Shown: in pieces, positions 1 through 7,268 of the stretch
Position numbering within the stretch: the stretch's first letter is position 1
Layout of the letters: each line of letters begins with the position of its first letter
NCBI GenBank assembly: GCA_019749855.1
Contig: JAIEPI010000045.1
Location: forward strand, 1 to 10,786
Length of the DNA: 10,786 nt
Source of the DNA: Rickettsiales bacterium
Lineage (GTDB): Bacteria; Pseudomonadota; Alphaproteobacteria; Rickettsiales; UBA998
Reading direction: 5' to 3'
Notes under the pieces: generated by a model
The model's database searches: none
What the model was told of the DNA's origin: nothing
Seen by the model: the letters and a program-made list of their open reading frames with translations, nothing else
Translations under genes and position numbers: made by a program

Positions 1-909
1 ACTGACGGTGAAGTCTATGTGGATGGCACTATGGGTGCTGGCGGTTATACTCGCGGAATACTGGATGCGGCGAAGTGTCAGGTGATGGCGATTGACCGTG
101 ATCCTTCCGTGCAGGGTTTTGCCGATCAGTTGACCGCCACTTACGCAGAGCGCTTTCAGTTTTTGCCCGGGCGTTTTGGCGAGATGGCGTCGTTGCTCGG
201 TGCAAGAGGGCTATCGCATGTCAACGGGATTGTGCTTGATATTGGTGTGTCGTCGATGCAGCTGGATGAAGCCACGCGCGGTTTTTCCTTTAAAGTGGAT
301 GGCCCACTCGACATGCGCATGTCAGGCGATGGCCCCACCGCGGCTGATGTGGTCAATGGTTACGATGAAAAAGACCTCGCCGATATTATTTATATTTACG
401 GTGAGGAGAAAGCCTCACGGCGTATTGCGCGTGCGATAGTTCGCAAGCGCGAGGAGCAGCTCATTGAGCGCACCAGCGAGCTCGCCAACATCATTCGCTC
501 GGTGGTTCGTAGCTCGAAATTTGAAAAGAAAGATCCCGCGACGCGCACATTTCAGGCGCTTCGCATCTATGTGAACGAGGAGCTCAAGGAATTAGAGCTG
601 GCCTTGCACGCCGCATTAAGCTTGCTGTCCCCTGAAGGCAGGCTGGTGGTGGTGGTGTTTCACTCGCTGGAAGATCGCATTGTTAAACGTTTCTTTGCCG
701 AGCAGTCACGCACCGATGCGGGGGTATCCCGTCACATACCCGCAGCGTTAAGTGATGCAAAGAAACTTCAGCCCAATCTGCGCTTGCTGACTAAAAAAGC
801 GCTCTCACCCAGTGATAATGAAATGCAGGAAAATCCGCGTTCCCGCTCGGCAAAACTTCGTGCAGCAGTGCGAACGGCCTATGATATTCACCCCAAGGAG
901 GCAGCATAA
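1..909 (+). CDS. rsmH: 16S rRNA (cytosine(1402)-N(4))-methyltransferase RsmH, 5'-truncated
   Basis: RsmH (MraW) uses S-adenosylmethionine to methylate N4 of C1402 in the 16S rRNA P-site region. The frame is open from base 1; the start codon lies upstream of the window, and by comparison with the roughly 310-residue family about 20 N-terminal residues are missing. The GTG at 19 is an internal Val codon (YVDGT), not a start. Visible motifs, numbered by codons in the window: the SAM-binding DGTMGAGG loop at 8-15, DIGVSSMQLD from 80 followed by RGFSF and GPLDMRM, the TRTFQALRIYVNEEL block, FHSLEDR at 220-226, and the C-terminal NPRSRSAKLR from 278. The TAA stop shares its last base with the ATG of ftsL (TAATG), and the ftsL ribosome binding site lies inside the end of this gene. 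Position at the head of a dcw cluster is typical. Identification is secure. Confidence 0.96.
   Translation, partial: TDGEVYVDGTMGAGGYTRGILDAAKCQVMAIDRDPSVQGFADQLTATYAERFQFLPGRFGEMASLLGARGLSHVNGIVLDIGVSSMQLDEATRGFSFKVDGPLDMRMSGDGPTAADVVNGYDEKDLADIIYIYGEEKASRRIARAIVRKREEQLIERTSELANIIRSVVRSSKFEKKDPATRTFQALRIYVNEELKELELALHAALSLLSPEGRLVVVVFHSLEDRIVKRFFAEQSRTDAGVSRHIPAALSDAKKLQPNLRLLTKKALSPSDNEMQENPRSRSAKLRAAVRTAYDIHPKEAA
895..901 (+). promoter_or_regulatory. Strong Shine-Dalgarno site for ftsL
   Basis: AAGGAGG lies 7 nt before the ATG at 909, inside the last codons of rsmH. It is the best ribosome binding site in the window and fixes the ftsL start at 909 rather than the second ATG at 924. Confidence 0.85.
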
Positions 910-1241
910 TGCGTGTGAACACAATGATTGGAATGATGGTGGTGCTCGTCTTGATTCTGGGCGTCACACGCGTCAAATACGTGGTGGGCGATGTGCGCCG
1001 TGACGTGACCCAACTTGAGCATCAGTTGGCACAGGAACAAATAAAGATTCACGTCTTGCAGGCGGAATGGGCGCATCTGAATCGCCCCGAGCGCTTACAG
1101 GCGCTGGGTGAGCAGCATCTGGCATTGGTGCCTGTTTCCGTAACGAGCCTGCGCGAAGTCTATACGATTCCGGTGCGTGGTGAGTCCAGTCAGATGGTTA
1201 ATACGGCGCCCATGGCGACGGAAGTACGCTATGCCCGCTGA
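909..1241 (+). CDS. ftsL: Cell division protein FtsL
   Basis: A 110-residue bitopic membrane protein. A single hydrophobic segment spans about residues 6-20 (MIGMMVVLVLILG), after a very short cytoplasmic tail. It is followed by a charged, heptad-like stretch at about 26-60 that is likely a coiled coil, then the 'EWAHLNRPERLQALGEQHLAL' type motif, which is what identifies FtsL in alphaproteobacteria. In the family, FtsL with FtsB and FtsQ forms the periplasmic complex that activates FtsW-FtsI. The start is set by AAGGAGG at 895-901 and the TAATG overlap with rsmH. The end overlaps ftsI by 11 bp. Sequence conservation in this family is low, so the call rests on topology, the LNRPERL motif and position between rsmH and ftsI, which together are convincing. 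The tail after about residue 90 is probably disordered. Confidence 0.9.
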   Translation: MRVNTMIGMMVVLVLILGVTRVKYVVGDVRRDVTQLEHQLAQEQIKIHVLQAEWAHLNRPERLQALGEQHLALVPVSVTSLREVYTIPVRGESSQMVNTAPMATEVRYAR

Positions 1242-3066
1242 AAAGGCGGTCATCTTTTCATCCTCTGGGCGCCAGATTCATTCGGAGAGCCGTGCCAAGC
1301 AACGTCTTGAGCAGACACGTGGACGGCTCATCTGTGCGGGATTTCTTTTTATGCTGGCCTTTGGCGCGGTGGCCATGCGTTTGGTGGTGGTGGCCAGCAC
1401 ACCTCTATCGGCGTCAATGTTACGACAAGTGAACGCCGAGACGCCCAACATCACCCAGTTAACACTTGCCGATGTCATTCGGCAAACAACCCCCAATGAT
1501 GATGTGGAGATGCCCACGCTCATCCTGCCACGTCGCGATATTGTCGATCGCAATGGCGATGTGTTGGCGAGCAGTCTTGAAACGCGCTCGCTCTACGCGC
1601 ATCCGCAGGAGATTCGTCAGCCTAAAGAAGCCGCCCGCGTAATGGCACAAGTGCTGCCGCGCGTGTCACAGCAGAAATTATTGCAATTGCTGAGTTCATC
1701 GGCGAAGTTTGTATGGTTACTGCGCAATCTCACCCCCAAAGAGCAGGTGGCCGTAAATGAATTGGGGATTCCTGGCATTTATTTTCAGAAAGAATATACG
1801 CGTGTGTACCCGCAGGGCAATCTCATGTCGCACATTTTGGGCTTTGTCAATGTGGATGGGCAAGGGCTTGCCGGTATTGAGAAAAGCTATAACGACCAGT
1901 TAAAAACCGAATTGCCGGAGAGCGAGCCGTTGCAGCTCACCATTGATTTACGCATTCAGCATTTGCTGGATGATCAGTTGCAGCACGCAATGAAAGAATT
2001 CTCGGCCATAGGTGCCGCGGGCTTAATTGCAGATTTAAAAAGCGGAGAAGTGCTGGCACTCTCCAGCCTGCCAGGATTTGATCCGCATCACCCTGGCCAG
2101 TCAAGTCAGGAGGCCTTATTCAACCGCGTTTCGCTTGGCACTTACGAAATGGGCTCCACCTTTAAAACATTCACAGCGGCGCTGGCACTGGACTCGGGCG
2201 AACTCAGCATGGAGGATGGTTTTGACACCAGTCATCCCATTAAAGTGGCACGCTACACCATCACGGATACCCATCCGGTTTACCGCTGGATTTCGATTCC
2301 GGAGATATACATCTACTCATCCAATATCGGCACGGTAAAGATGATTCAGAAAGTGGGGCTTAATCGCCAACAAGCCTTCATGAAAAAACTGGGGATGTTT
2401 GATCGTGTCTCAATTGAACTGCCTGAGCGCGCTGAGCCGCTGACACCCAATCCGTGGCATGAAATTAATATGATGACCATTTCCTACGGGCATGGCATCT
2501 CCGTCACCCCATTGCATCTGGCGCAGGGGATTCAAACGATGTTGAATGGCGGTTATCGTCAGGGCTTTACGCTTTTGAAGGGGCATAATGTACCGCTGGA
2601 GAAAAGTGAGCGTATTATAAAAGCCAGCACTTCTGATCATGTGCGACGGCTGATGCGCGCGGTGGTGCAGTATGGGACAGGAAAAAGTGCTGATGTGGCA
2701 GGCTATCAGGTGGGTGGCAAAACGGGAACCGCAGAGAAAGTCAAAGCCGGAGGCTACGCCGCCAAAGCCAAAATCGCCTCGTTTGTTGGAGCATTCCCCA
2801 TGAATAATCCCAAATACCTGATGTTGGTGATGGTGGATGAGCCACAACCAACCAAGAAAACTTATGGTTATGCCACAGGTGGCTGGGTGGCAGCGCCGAT
2901 TATCGGACGGATCGTCAGTCAAATGGGGCCGTTGCTTGGCATGAAACCTAATCATGATGTCGCGCCGGACGCACTGGACGCGTATATGCTGGCGATCAAA
3001 GAGAAAGAAAAGAGGGCACGGCAACAGGCGGCGCAAACACGGGCTGTGCGAACTGTCAGTTACTAA
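1231..3066 (+). CDS. ftsI: Peptidoglycan D,D-transpeptidase FtsI (PBP3)
   Basis: Class B penicillin-binding protein that cross-links septal peptidoglycan as partner of FtsW. From ATG 1231 it is 611 residues. A basic cytoplasmic tail precedes one membrane segment at about 33-55. The RRDIVDRNG motif opening the pedestal domain is at 101-109. The transpeptidase domain has all three active-site motifs: STFK at 309-312 (nucleophile Ser309), SSN at 363-365 and KTGT at 497-500. I chose ATG 1231 over the upstream in-frame GTG at 1177 because GGAAG at 1220-1224 sits 6 nt before it and the overlap with ftsL is then only 11 bp; the 18 extra residues from GTG 1177 would be ftsL read out of frame. The link between membrane segment and RRDIVDRNG is about 20 residues longer than I recall for E. 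coli PBP3. No PASTA domains. The Arg/Gln-rich C-terminus looks like a flexible tail. Confidence 0.96.
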   Translation: MPAEKAVIFSSSGRQIHSESRAKQRLEQTRGRLICAGFLFMLAFGAVAMRLVVVASTPLSASMLRQVNAETPNITQLTLADVIRQTTPNDDVEMPTLILPRRDIVDRNGDVLASSLETRSLYAHPQEIRQPKEAARVMAQVLPRVSQQKLLQLLSSSAKFVWLLRNLTPKEQVAVNELGIPGIYFQKEYTRVYPQGNLMSHILGFVNVDGQGLAGIEKSYNDQLKTELPESEPLQLTIDLRIQHLLDDQLQHAMKEFSAIGAAGLIADLKSGEVLALSSLPGFDPHHPGQSSQEALFNRVSLGTYEMGSTFKTFTAALALDSGELSMEDGFDTSHPIKVARYTITDTHPVYRWISIPEIYIYSSNIGTVKMIQKVGLNRQQAFMKKLGMFDRVSIELPERAEPLTPNPWHEINMMTISYGHGISVTPLHLAQGIQTMLNGGYRQGFTLLKGHNVPLEKSERIIKASTSDHVRRLMRAVVQYGTGKSADVAGYQVGGKTGTAEKVKAGGYAAKAKIASFVGAFPMNNPKYLMLVMVDEPQPTKKTYGYATGGWVAAPIIGRIVSQMGPLLGMKPNHDVAPDALDAYMLAIKEKEKRARQQAAQTRAVRTVSY

Positions 3067-3109
3067 ATCGCGGTTGCAGCCTGACCGCTGGCAATGATAG
3101 ACAGGATGC

Positions 3110-4582
3110 ATGAAACTCGCTGATTTACTGTCTCGCTATCCGGCTATTGTCACTCAAGCTTCGCCGACGCTTGCCTTGACAGGCTTGACAACGGATTCAA
3201 GAGCCACCCGTGCTGGGGATGCCTTTATTGCGATTTCTGGCACTGTTGCCGAAGGTTCCCTCTACGTGCAGGATGCCGTGGCGCGTGGCGCCGTGGCGGT
3301 GATGTATCAGCAGGGAATGCAGCTGGATGTGCCACCGAGCGTTGCCCGTGTTGAGGTACAGAATACGCGCATCGCCGCGGCCAGACTTGCGGCCCAATTT
3401 TATCAGCCACAACCCACACGCGTGATTGCCGTCACCGGAACGGATGGCAAAAGCTCAACCGTTGAATTCATCCGCCAGCTTCTCGAATCAACGGGGCGAG
3501 CTGCCGCTTCCATTGGCACCATCGGTATAAAAACCAGCGTGGCACTTCCCGCCTATGAAGCCGCGAATACCACGCCTGATCCGGTGATTCTACATCAGCG
3601 GCTACAAATGCTGGCGCAGGCCGGTATTCAGGATGTGGCGCTGGAAGCATCCAGTCATGGGCTGCATCAATATCGGCTGGAAGGGCTGCAAGCCTGTGTC
3701 GGTGTTTTCACTACCTTCGGGCAGGATCATCTCGATTACCATGAAACGCTGGACGCGTATTTCGCGGCAAAAGCGCGCCTGTTTACGCAGCTTCTCACCA
3801 CCGGTAGTACGGCGGTTTTGAATGCGGATCATCATCGCATCAGCGCATTGCGTTCCATATGTGAGGGGCGCGGAGTGCGGGTGATTGATTTTGGTGAGCA
3901 TGCCACCCACTGCCAATTGCTCGAGTCACAAGCGGTGGCGAATGGCCAGCATGTTTCAATGCTTTTGGGGGGCTATGCGTGGCAGGGTCTGATTCCGCTT
4001 TTTGGTCGCTTTCAGGTGATGAACGTACTGGCTGCGAGCGGCGCTTTGCTAGCGATGGGGATTGAGCCAGCTTCCATCACGGCGGCCTATGCGTCGCTTT
4101 ACGGGGTGAGCGGTCGTCTGCAATTGGCGGCGCATCATCCGCATGGCATGCCCATTTTTGTTGATTATGCGCATACGGCGCAGGGTCTGGCCTCAGCACT
4201 GAGTGCACTACGTCCGCATACACAGGGGAAACTGCATGTGGTGTTTGGCTGTGGCGGCAACCGTGATGCGGGAAAACGTGCAGAGATGGGGCTGGTGGCG
4301 ACACAACTGGCTGATGCGGTGATCGTCACCGATGATAATCCTCGTCATGAGAATCCAGCTGAGATCCGTGCGGCGATTCTGGCAAGCGCTCAGGGTGCCA
4401 TTGAGGTCGCTGATCGTGGCGAGGCCATCCGGCACGCGGTGCAGTCATTACAAACAGGTGATGTTTTATTGATTGCCGGAAAAGGTCATGAGGCCTATCA
4501 AATCATGGGTGACATCAAACACCCATTCAATGATGTCGATGAATCCCAACACGCGGTAGCGATGATGAAAAAGGCAGGATAA
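3110..4582 (+). CDS. murE: UDP-MurNAc-L-Ala-D-Glu:meso-diaminopimelate ligase MurE
   Basis: Cytoplasmic ATP-dependent Mur ligase adding the third peptide residue to UDP-MurNAc-L-Ala-D-Glu. 490 residues, normal for the family. The N-terminal UDP-binding domain has TTDSRATRAGDAFIAI. The ATP-binding loop is GTDGKSST at 110-117 with Lys114; the usual form is GTNGKT, so Asp112 and Ser115 are conservative variants. The probable carbamylated lysine is Lys221 (YFAAKARLF). The C-terminal domain has DDNPRHENP at 408-416, whose DNPR at 409-412 is the known signature for meso-DAP rather than L-Lys. Start: ATG 3110 follows AGGA at 3103-3106, and an in-frame TAG at 3098-3100 excludes an earlier start. It follows ftsI after 43 bp, in which I see only a weak 5-bp stem (3070-3074 with 3084-3088). 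The stop is one base before the ATG of murF. Confidence 0.97.
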   Translation: MKLADLLSRYPAIVTQASPTLALTGLTTDSRATRAGDAFIAISGTVAEGSLYVQDAVARGAVAVMYQQGMQLDVPPSVARVEVQNTRIAAARLAAQFYQPQPTRVIAVTGTDGKSSTVEFIRQLLESTGRAAASIGTIGIKTSVALPAYEAANTTPDPVILHQRLQMLAQAGIQDVALEASSHGLHQYRLEGLQACVGVFTTFGQDHLDYHETLDAYFAAKARLFTQLLTTGSTAVLNADHHRISALRSICEGRGVRVIDFGEHATHCQLLESQAVANGQHVSMLLGGYAWQGLIPLFGRFQVMNVLAASGALLAMGIEPASITAAYASLYGVSGRLQLAAHHPHGMPIFVDYAHTAQGLASALSALRPHTQGKLHVVFGCGGNRDAGKRAEMGLVATQLADAVIVTDDNPRHENPAEIRAAILASAQGAIEVADRGEAIRHAVQSLQTGDVLLIAGKGHEAYQIMGDIKHPFNDVDESQHAVAMMKKAG

Positions 4583-4583
4583 G

Positions 4584-6020
4584 ATGACGATACTCTGGGA
4601 TGCACAAGATGTAGCAGCGGCAATTGGCGCAACGGAGCGCAGCGGTTGGAAAGCCCAGCGCGTGACCAGTGACAGCCGAAAACTGCAGGCGGGTGACCTG
4701 TTCATTGCACTGAAGGGTGAGCATTTTGACGGCCATGATTTCGTGGCGGAAGCCCTGCGTCAGGGGGCAAGCGCGGCGATCGTTTCATGTGAGCCGAAAG
4801 GCTGCGCTGGCGATGTGCGCCTCATTCGTGTGGCTGACACATTGCACGCCCTGCAACAGCTCGGAAAAGCGGGTCGTGAGCGCAGCACAGCGAAGGTCGT
4901 TGGCGTAACCGGCAGTGTTGGCAAAACAAGCTGCAAAGAAGCGCTGGCGCTGGCCTTTGGCGCACAGGCTCGCACCTACGCCAGTCAGGGTAATTTAAAT
5001 AATCACATCGGGCTGCCACTGATGCTGGCCAATATGCCGCCGCTCACCGAAGTCGCCATCATTGAAATGGGCATGAACCATGCCGGTGAGATCGCTTTGC
5101 TTTCGTCACTGGCGCAGCCGGATGTTGCGATCATTACGGCGGTCGAGGCAGTGCATATTGAATTTTTTGACTCGGTGGAAGCGATTGCCGATGCCAAGTC
5201 AGAAATCAGCGTGGGTTTGCGCTCCGGCGGCACATTACTGTTGCCCAGTGACAATCCACATTTTGCGCGACTCACGCAATCAGCGAAGGACTATGGCGTC
5301 ACCAACATACGCGCCTTTGGTGCTGGCGAGGCGGCACTACCGCGCTTGCTGGATTATCAGGTGCATGCGGCGGGTTCGCGGGCACGTATTCTCACCTCGA
5401 AGGGTGAAATAGACCTCCACATGCAAGCGGTCGGCCGTCATTGGGCGGTGATGATGAGCGGCGTGCTGGCAGCGGTGGAAGCGCTGGGTTATGATGTGAC
5501 ACTCGCTACGAAAGCGCTCGCCGCTTTTAGCGAGCCTTCCGGTCGTGGCCGTGCATTGAAACAGCTGCTCAAAAACGGTGTTGAAATCATGATCCTTGAC
5601 GATAGCTACAACGCCAGTCCAGCCTCCATGCGCGCTGCGCTGGCGCGACTGGATGACATCTGGCGCGCACAGGGAAGCACGGGGCGAAAGCTCGCGGCAC
5701 TCGGCGATATGCGAGAATTAGGCGATCATGCGGCGAGCATGCATCGTGATCTCGCGCCCGACTTGACGCGTTATGGCGTCAATCAGCTCTATGCGTGCGG
5801 CAGTCATATGAGGGGTCTCTATGATGCGGTGCCTCAAGCGATGCAGGGTCACTGGGCAACCAGCGTTGATGAGTTGGCACAAGCTCTCCTGCCAGTGCTG
5901 AAAAACGGCGATATTCTGCTGGTCAAAGGCTCACGTGGAAGTGCCATGGATAAAGTGGTGAGCGCGATTGCCACGGATAATACACAAAGCGACCAACGGA
6001 AAACCAGTCATGTTGTATAA
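4584..6020 (+). CDS. murF: UDP-MurNAc-tripeptide--D-alanyl-D-alanine ligase MurF
   Basis: ATP-dependent ligase that joins the D-Ala-D-Ala dipeptide to UDP-MurNAc-tripeptide, giving the pentapeptide used by MraY. 478 residues, slightly longer than E. coli MurF. The N-terminal domain has VTSDSRKLQAGDLFIAL and GEHFDGHDF. The P-loop is GSVGKTS at 110-116 with Lys114, followed by the NLNNHIGLPL and EMGMNHAGEI blocks of the central domain. The C-terminal domain has DDSYNASPASM, a MurF hallmark, then LGDMRELGDHA and LVKGSRGSAMD. The start ATG 4584 is preceded by AGGA at 4576-4579 inside the end of murE and separated from the murE stop by one base, so translational coupling is likely. The 3' end overlaps mraY by 11 bp. 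Identification over MurE or MurD is clear from the DDSYNASP and GSRG motifs. Confidence 0.97.
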   Translation: MTILWDAQDVAAAIGATERSGWKAQRVTSDSRKLQAGDLFIALKGEHFDGHDFVAEALRQGASAAIVSCEPKGCAGDVRLIRVADTLHALQQLGKAGRERSTAKVVGVTGSVGKTSCKEALALAFGAQARTYASQGNLNNHIGLPLMLANMPPLTEVAIIEMGMNHAGEIALLSSLAQPDVAIITAVEAVHIEFFDSVEAIADAKSEISVGLRSGGTLLLPSDNPHFARLTQSAKDYGVTNIRAFGAGEAALPRLLDYQVHAAGSRARILTSKGEIDLHMQAVGRHWAVMMSGVLAAVEALGYDVTLATKALAAFSEPSGRGRALKQLLKNGVEIMILDDSYNASPASMRAALARLDDIWRAQGSTGRKLAALGDMRELGDHAASMHRDLAPDLTRYGVNQLYACGSHMRGLYDAVPQAMQGHWATSVDELAQALLPVLKNGDILLVKGSRGSAMDKVVSAIATDNTQSDQRKTSHVV

Positions 6021-7098
6021 TTTACTCTTCCCATTTGCTGATCAATTTCAGTTTTTTAATTTGTTCAAATATCTGACTTTCCGCAGCGGCGGAGCGATCA
6101 TGACCAGCCTGATCCTCAGCTTTATTATAGGGCCGCACCTGATTTCATGGCTTCGTTATAAGCAAAAAGGTGGGCAGCCGATTCGTGAGGACGGTCCCGA
6201 ATCACATTTGCGCACTAAGCAAGGCACACCCACCATGGGCGGGCTAATGATTTTGCTCTCGGTGACCATTTCAACCGTTTTATGGGCGGATATTACCAAT
6301 GATTATGTGTGGATCGTTCTGTTCGTCACCATTGGTTACGGCCTCATCGGCTTTACCGATGATTACATGAAAGTCAGTAAGCGTAATACCAAGGGCCTGC
6401 GCGGTAAATTGAAGCTGTTGACGCAATGCGCCATTGCCCTGATTGCCGCCTGTTGGATTCAGCAGGTCGCTCCGTCATCGATTGATCAGCATCTCGCGGT
6501 GCCGTTCTTCAAGGACTGGCTACCCAGTCTCGGCATGTTGTATCTGCCGTTTGTCATGTTAGTCATGGTCGGTGCTTCCAATGCGGTGAATCTCACCGAT
6601 GGGCTGGACGGGCTGGCGATTGTTCCCATCATGATTGCCTCGGGGTGTTTCGCGCTGATTGCCTACCTTGTGGGCAATACCGTGTTTGCCGAATATCTGC
6701 AGATTCATGCCGTGCCCGGGGCGGGTGAGTTGGCGGTGTTTTGTGCGGCGCTGATTGGTGCTGGGCTTGGCTTTTTATGGTATAATGCTCCGCCCGCCAT
6801 GGTGTTTATGGGCGATACTGGCAGTCTGGCTTTCGGTGGATCACTGGGCACGATCAGTGTGATTACCAAGCATGAGCTGGTGCTGGCGATTATTGGCGGC
6901 TTGTTTGTGCTGGAGGCGGTTTCAGTGATTGTGCAGGTGGCTTCGTTCAAGCTGACCGGCAAACGCGTATTCAGGATGGCACCGATTCATCATCATTTTG
7001 AAAAGCTGGGCTGGCAGGAGCCCACCATCGTGATTCGCTTCTGGATTATCGCGAGCATTTTGGCGCTCGTGGGTCTCAGTACATTAAAGCTGAGGTAG
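6010..7098 (+). CDS. mraY: Phospho-N-acetylmuramoyl-pentapeptide transferase MraY
   Basis: Integral membrane enzyme that transfers phospho-MurNAc-pentapeptide from UDP to undecaprenyl phosphate, forming lipid I. From ATG 6010 it has 362 residues, matching the family (about 360), and the hydropathy suits about ten membrane helices. Visible signatures are GTPTMGGL, the FTDDY loop with Asp117-Asp118, NLTDGLDGLA with Asp197 and Asp200, MGDTGSLAFGG with Asp269, and the APIHHHFEKLGW loop with His327-His329. In the family these acidic residues and histidines line the Mg2+ and substrate site. An upstream in-frame start at 5968 would add 14 residues read from murF out of frame and is unlikely; starting at 6010 gives an 11-bp overlap with murF and the expected N-terminus. 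The ribosome binding site is weak (CGGA near 5996), consistent with coupling to murF translation. Confidence 0.97.
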   Translation: MLYNLLFPFADQFQFFNLFKYLTFRSGGAIMTSLILSFIIGPHLISWLRYKQKGGQPIREDGPESHLRTKQGTPTMGGLMILLSVTISTVLWADITNDYVWIVLFVTIGYGLIGFTDDYMKVSKRNTKGLRGKLKLLTQCAIALIAACWIQQVAPSSIDQHLAVPFFKDWLPSLGMLYLPFVMLVMVGASNAVNLTDGLDGLAIVPIMIASGCFALIAYLVGNTVFAEYLQIHAVPGAGELAVFCAALIGAGLGFLWYNAPPAMVFMGDTGSLAFGGSLGTISVITKHELVLAIIGGLFVLEAVSVIVQVASFKLTGKRVFRMAPIHHHFEKLGWQEPTIVIRFWIIASILALVGLSTLKLR

Positions 7099-7110
7099 GA
7101 GATGAGAATC

Positions 7111-7134
7111 GGGAATCGGGAATCGGGAATCGGG
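7111..7134 (+). other. Canonical G-quadruplex motif (G3N4)x3G3
   Basis: Four GGG runs at 7111-7113, 7118-7120, 7125-7127 and 7132-7134 are separated by three identical AATC loops. This fits the standard G3+N1-7 pattern on the sense strand, so the operon mRNA could fold a quadruplex about 13 nt after the mraY stop. The right arm of the inverted repeat carries the same motif on the - strand at 7235-7258. Folding here would compete with the long stem formed by the two arms. Confidence 0.7.
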
Positions 7135-7135
7135 A

Positions 7136-7158
7136 AGCATTTCATTCTGGCAAATGCT
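7136..7158 (+). other. Small hairpin at the inner end of the left repeat arm
   Basis: AGCATTT (7136-7142) pairs with AAATGCT (7152-7158), giving a 7-bp perfect stem with a 9-nt loop. It lies directly inside the heptamer arm. There is no following T-run, so it is not a terminator. Its role is unknown and chance is possible for a stem this short. Confidence 0.4.
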
Positions 7159-7268
7159 GGAATTGAATTATCTCGGCTCGCTGATTTTCCCTTGCACGCA
7201 GATCAAGCGTTCCTCCCCTTTGTCCCTCCTTTTTCCCGATTCCCGATTCCCGATTCCCGATTCCACAT

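Larger units (their letters stand above)
7106..7263. repeat. 31-bp perfect inverted repeat built of heptamer tandem copies, 96-bp spacer
   Basis: The 170-bp mraY-murD gap is almost filled by this element. The left arm, 7106-7136, contains four exact copies of AATCGGG (7107-7134). The right arm, 7233-7263, contains four copies of the complement CCCGATT (7235-7262). The arms are perfectly complementary over 31 bp and enclose 96 bp (7137-7232). In RNA they could form one long stem. The spacer starts with a small hairpin and ends with a pyrimidine-rich tract (about 7211-7234). No coding sequence, no transposase and no clear target-site duplication are visible. There is no T-run after the right arm, so it is not an intrinsic terminator. 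It could be a small non-autonomous mobile element, or a tandem repeat that was inverted and copied. Confidence 0.9.

Noticed and set aside
1177..1230. GTG 1177 as an upstream start for ftsI
   Set aside because: It would overlap ftsL by 65 bp and add 18 residues that are ftsL sequence in another frame; ATG 1231 has GGAAG at good spacing.
3067..3109. Stem GCGGT/ACCGC (3070-3074 with 3084-3088) in the ftsI-murE gap as a terminator
   Set aside because: Only 5 bp with a 9-nt loop and no T-run; easily due to chance.
2410..3111. Long open frame of 233 codons on the - strand across the end of ftsI
   Set aside because: It is antisense to the FtsI transpeptidase domain, shows no recognisable domain, and its His/Cys/Arg-rich composition is that of a shadow frame.
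3437..3460. MurE P-loop GTDGKSST as a defective ATP site
   Set aside because: The essential Lys114 is present, Ser for Thr is accepted in such loops, and all other MurE motifs are intact.
5968..6009. Start at 5968 for mraY
   Set aside because: It adds 14 residues unlike MraY N-termini; ATG 6010 gives the normal length and a short overlap with murF.
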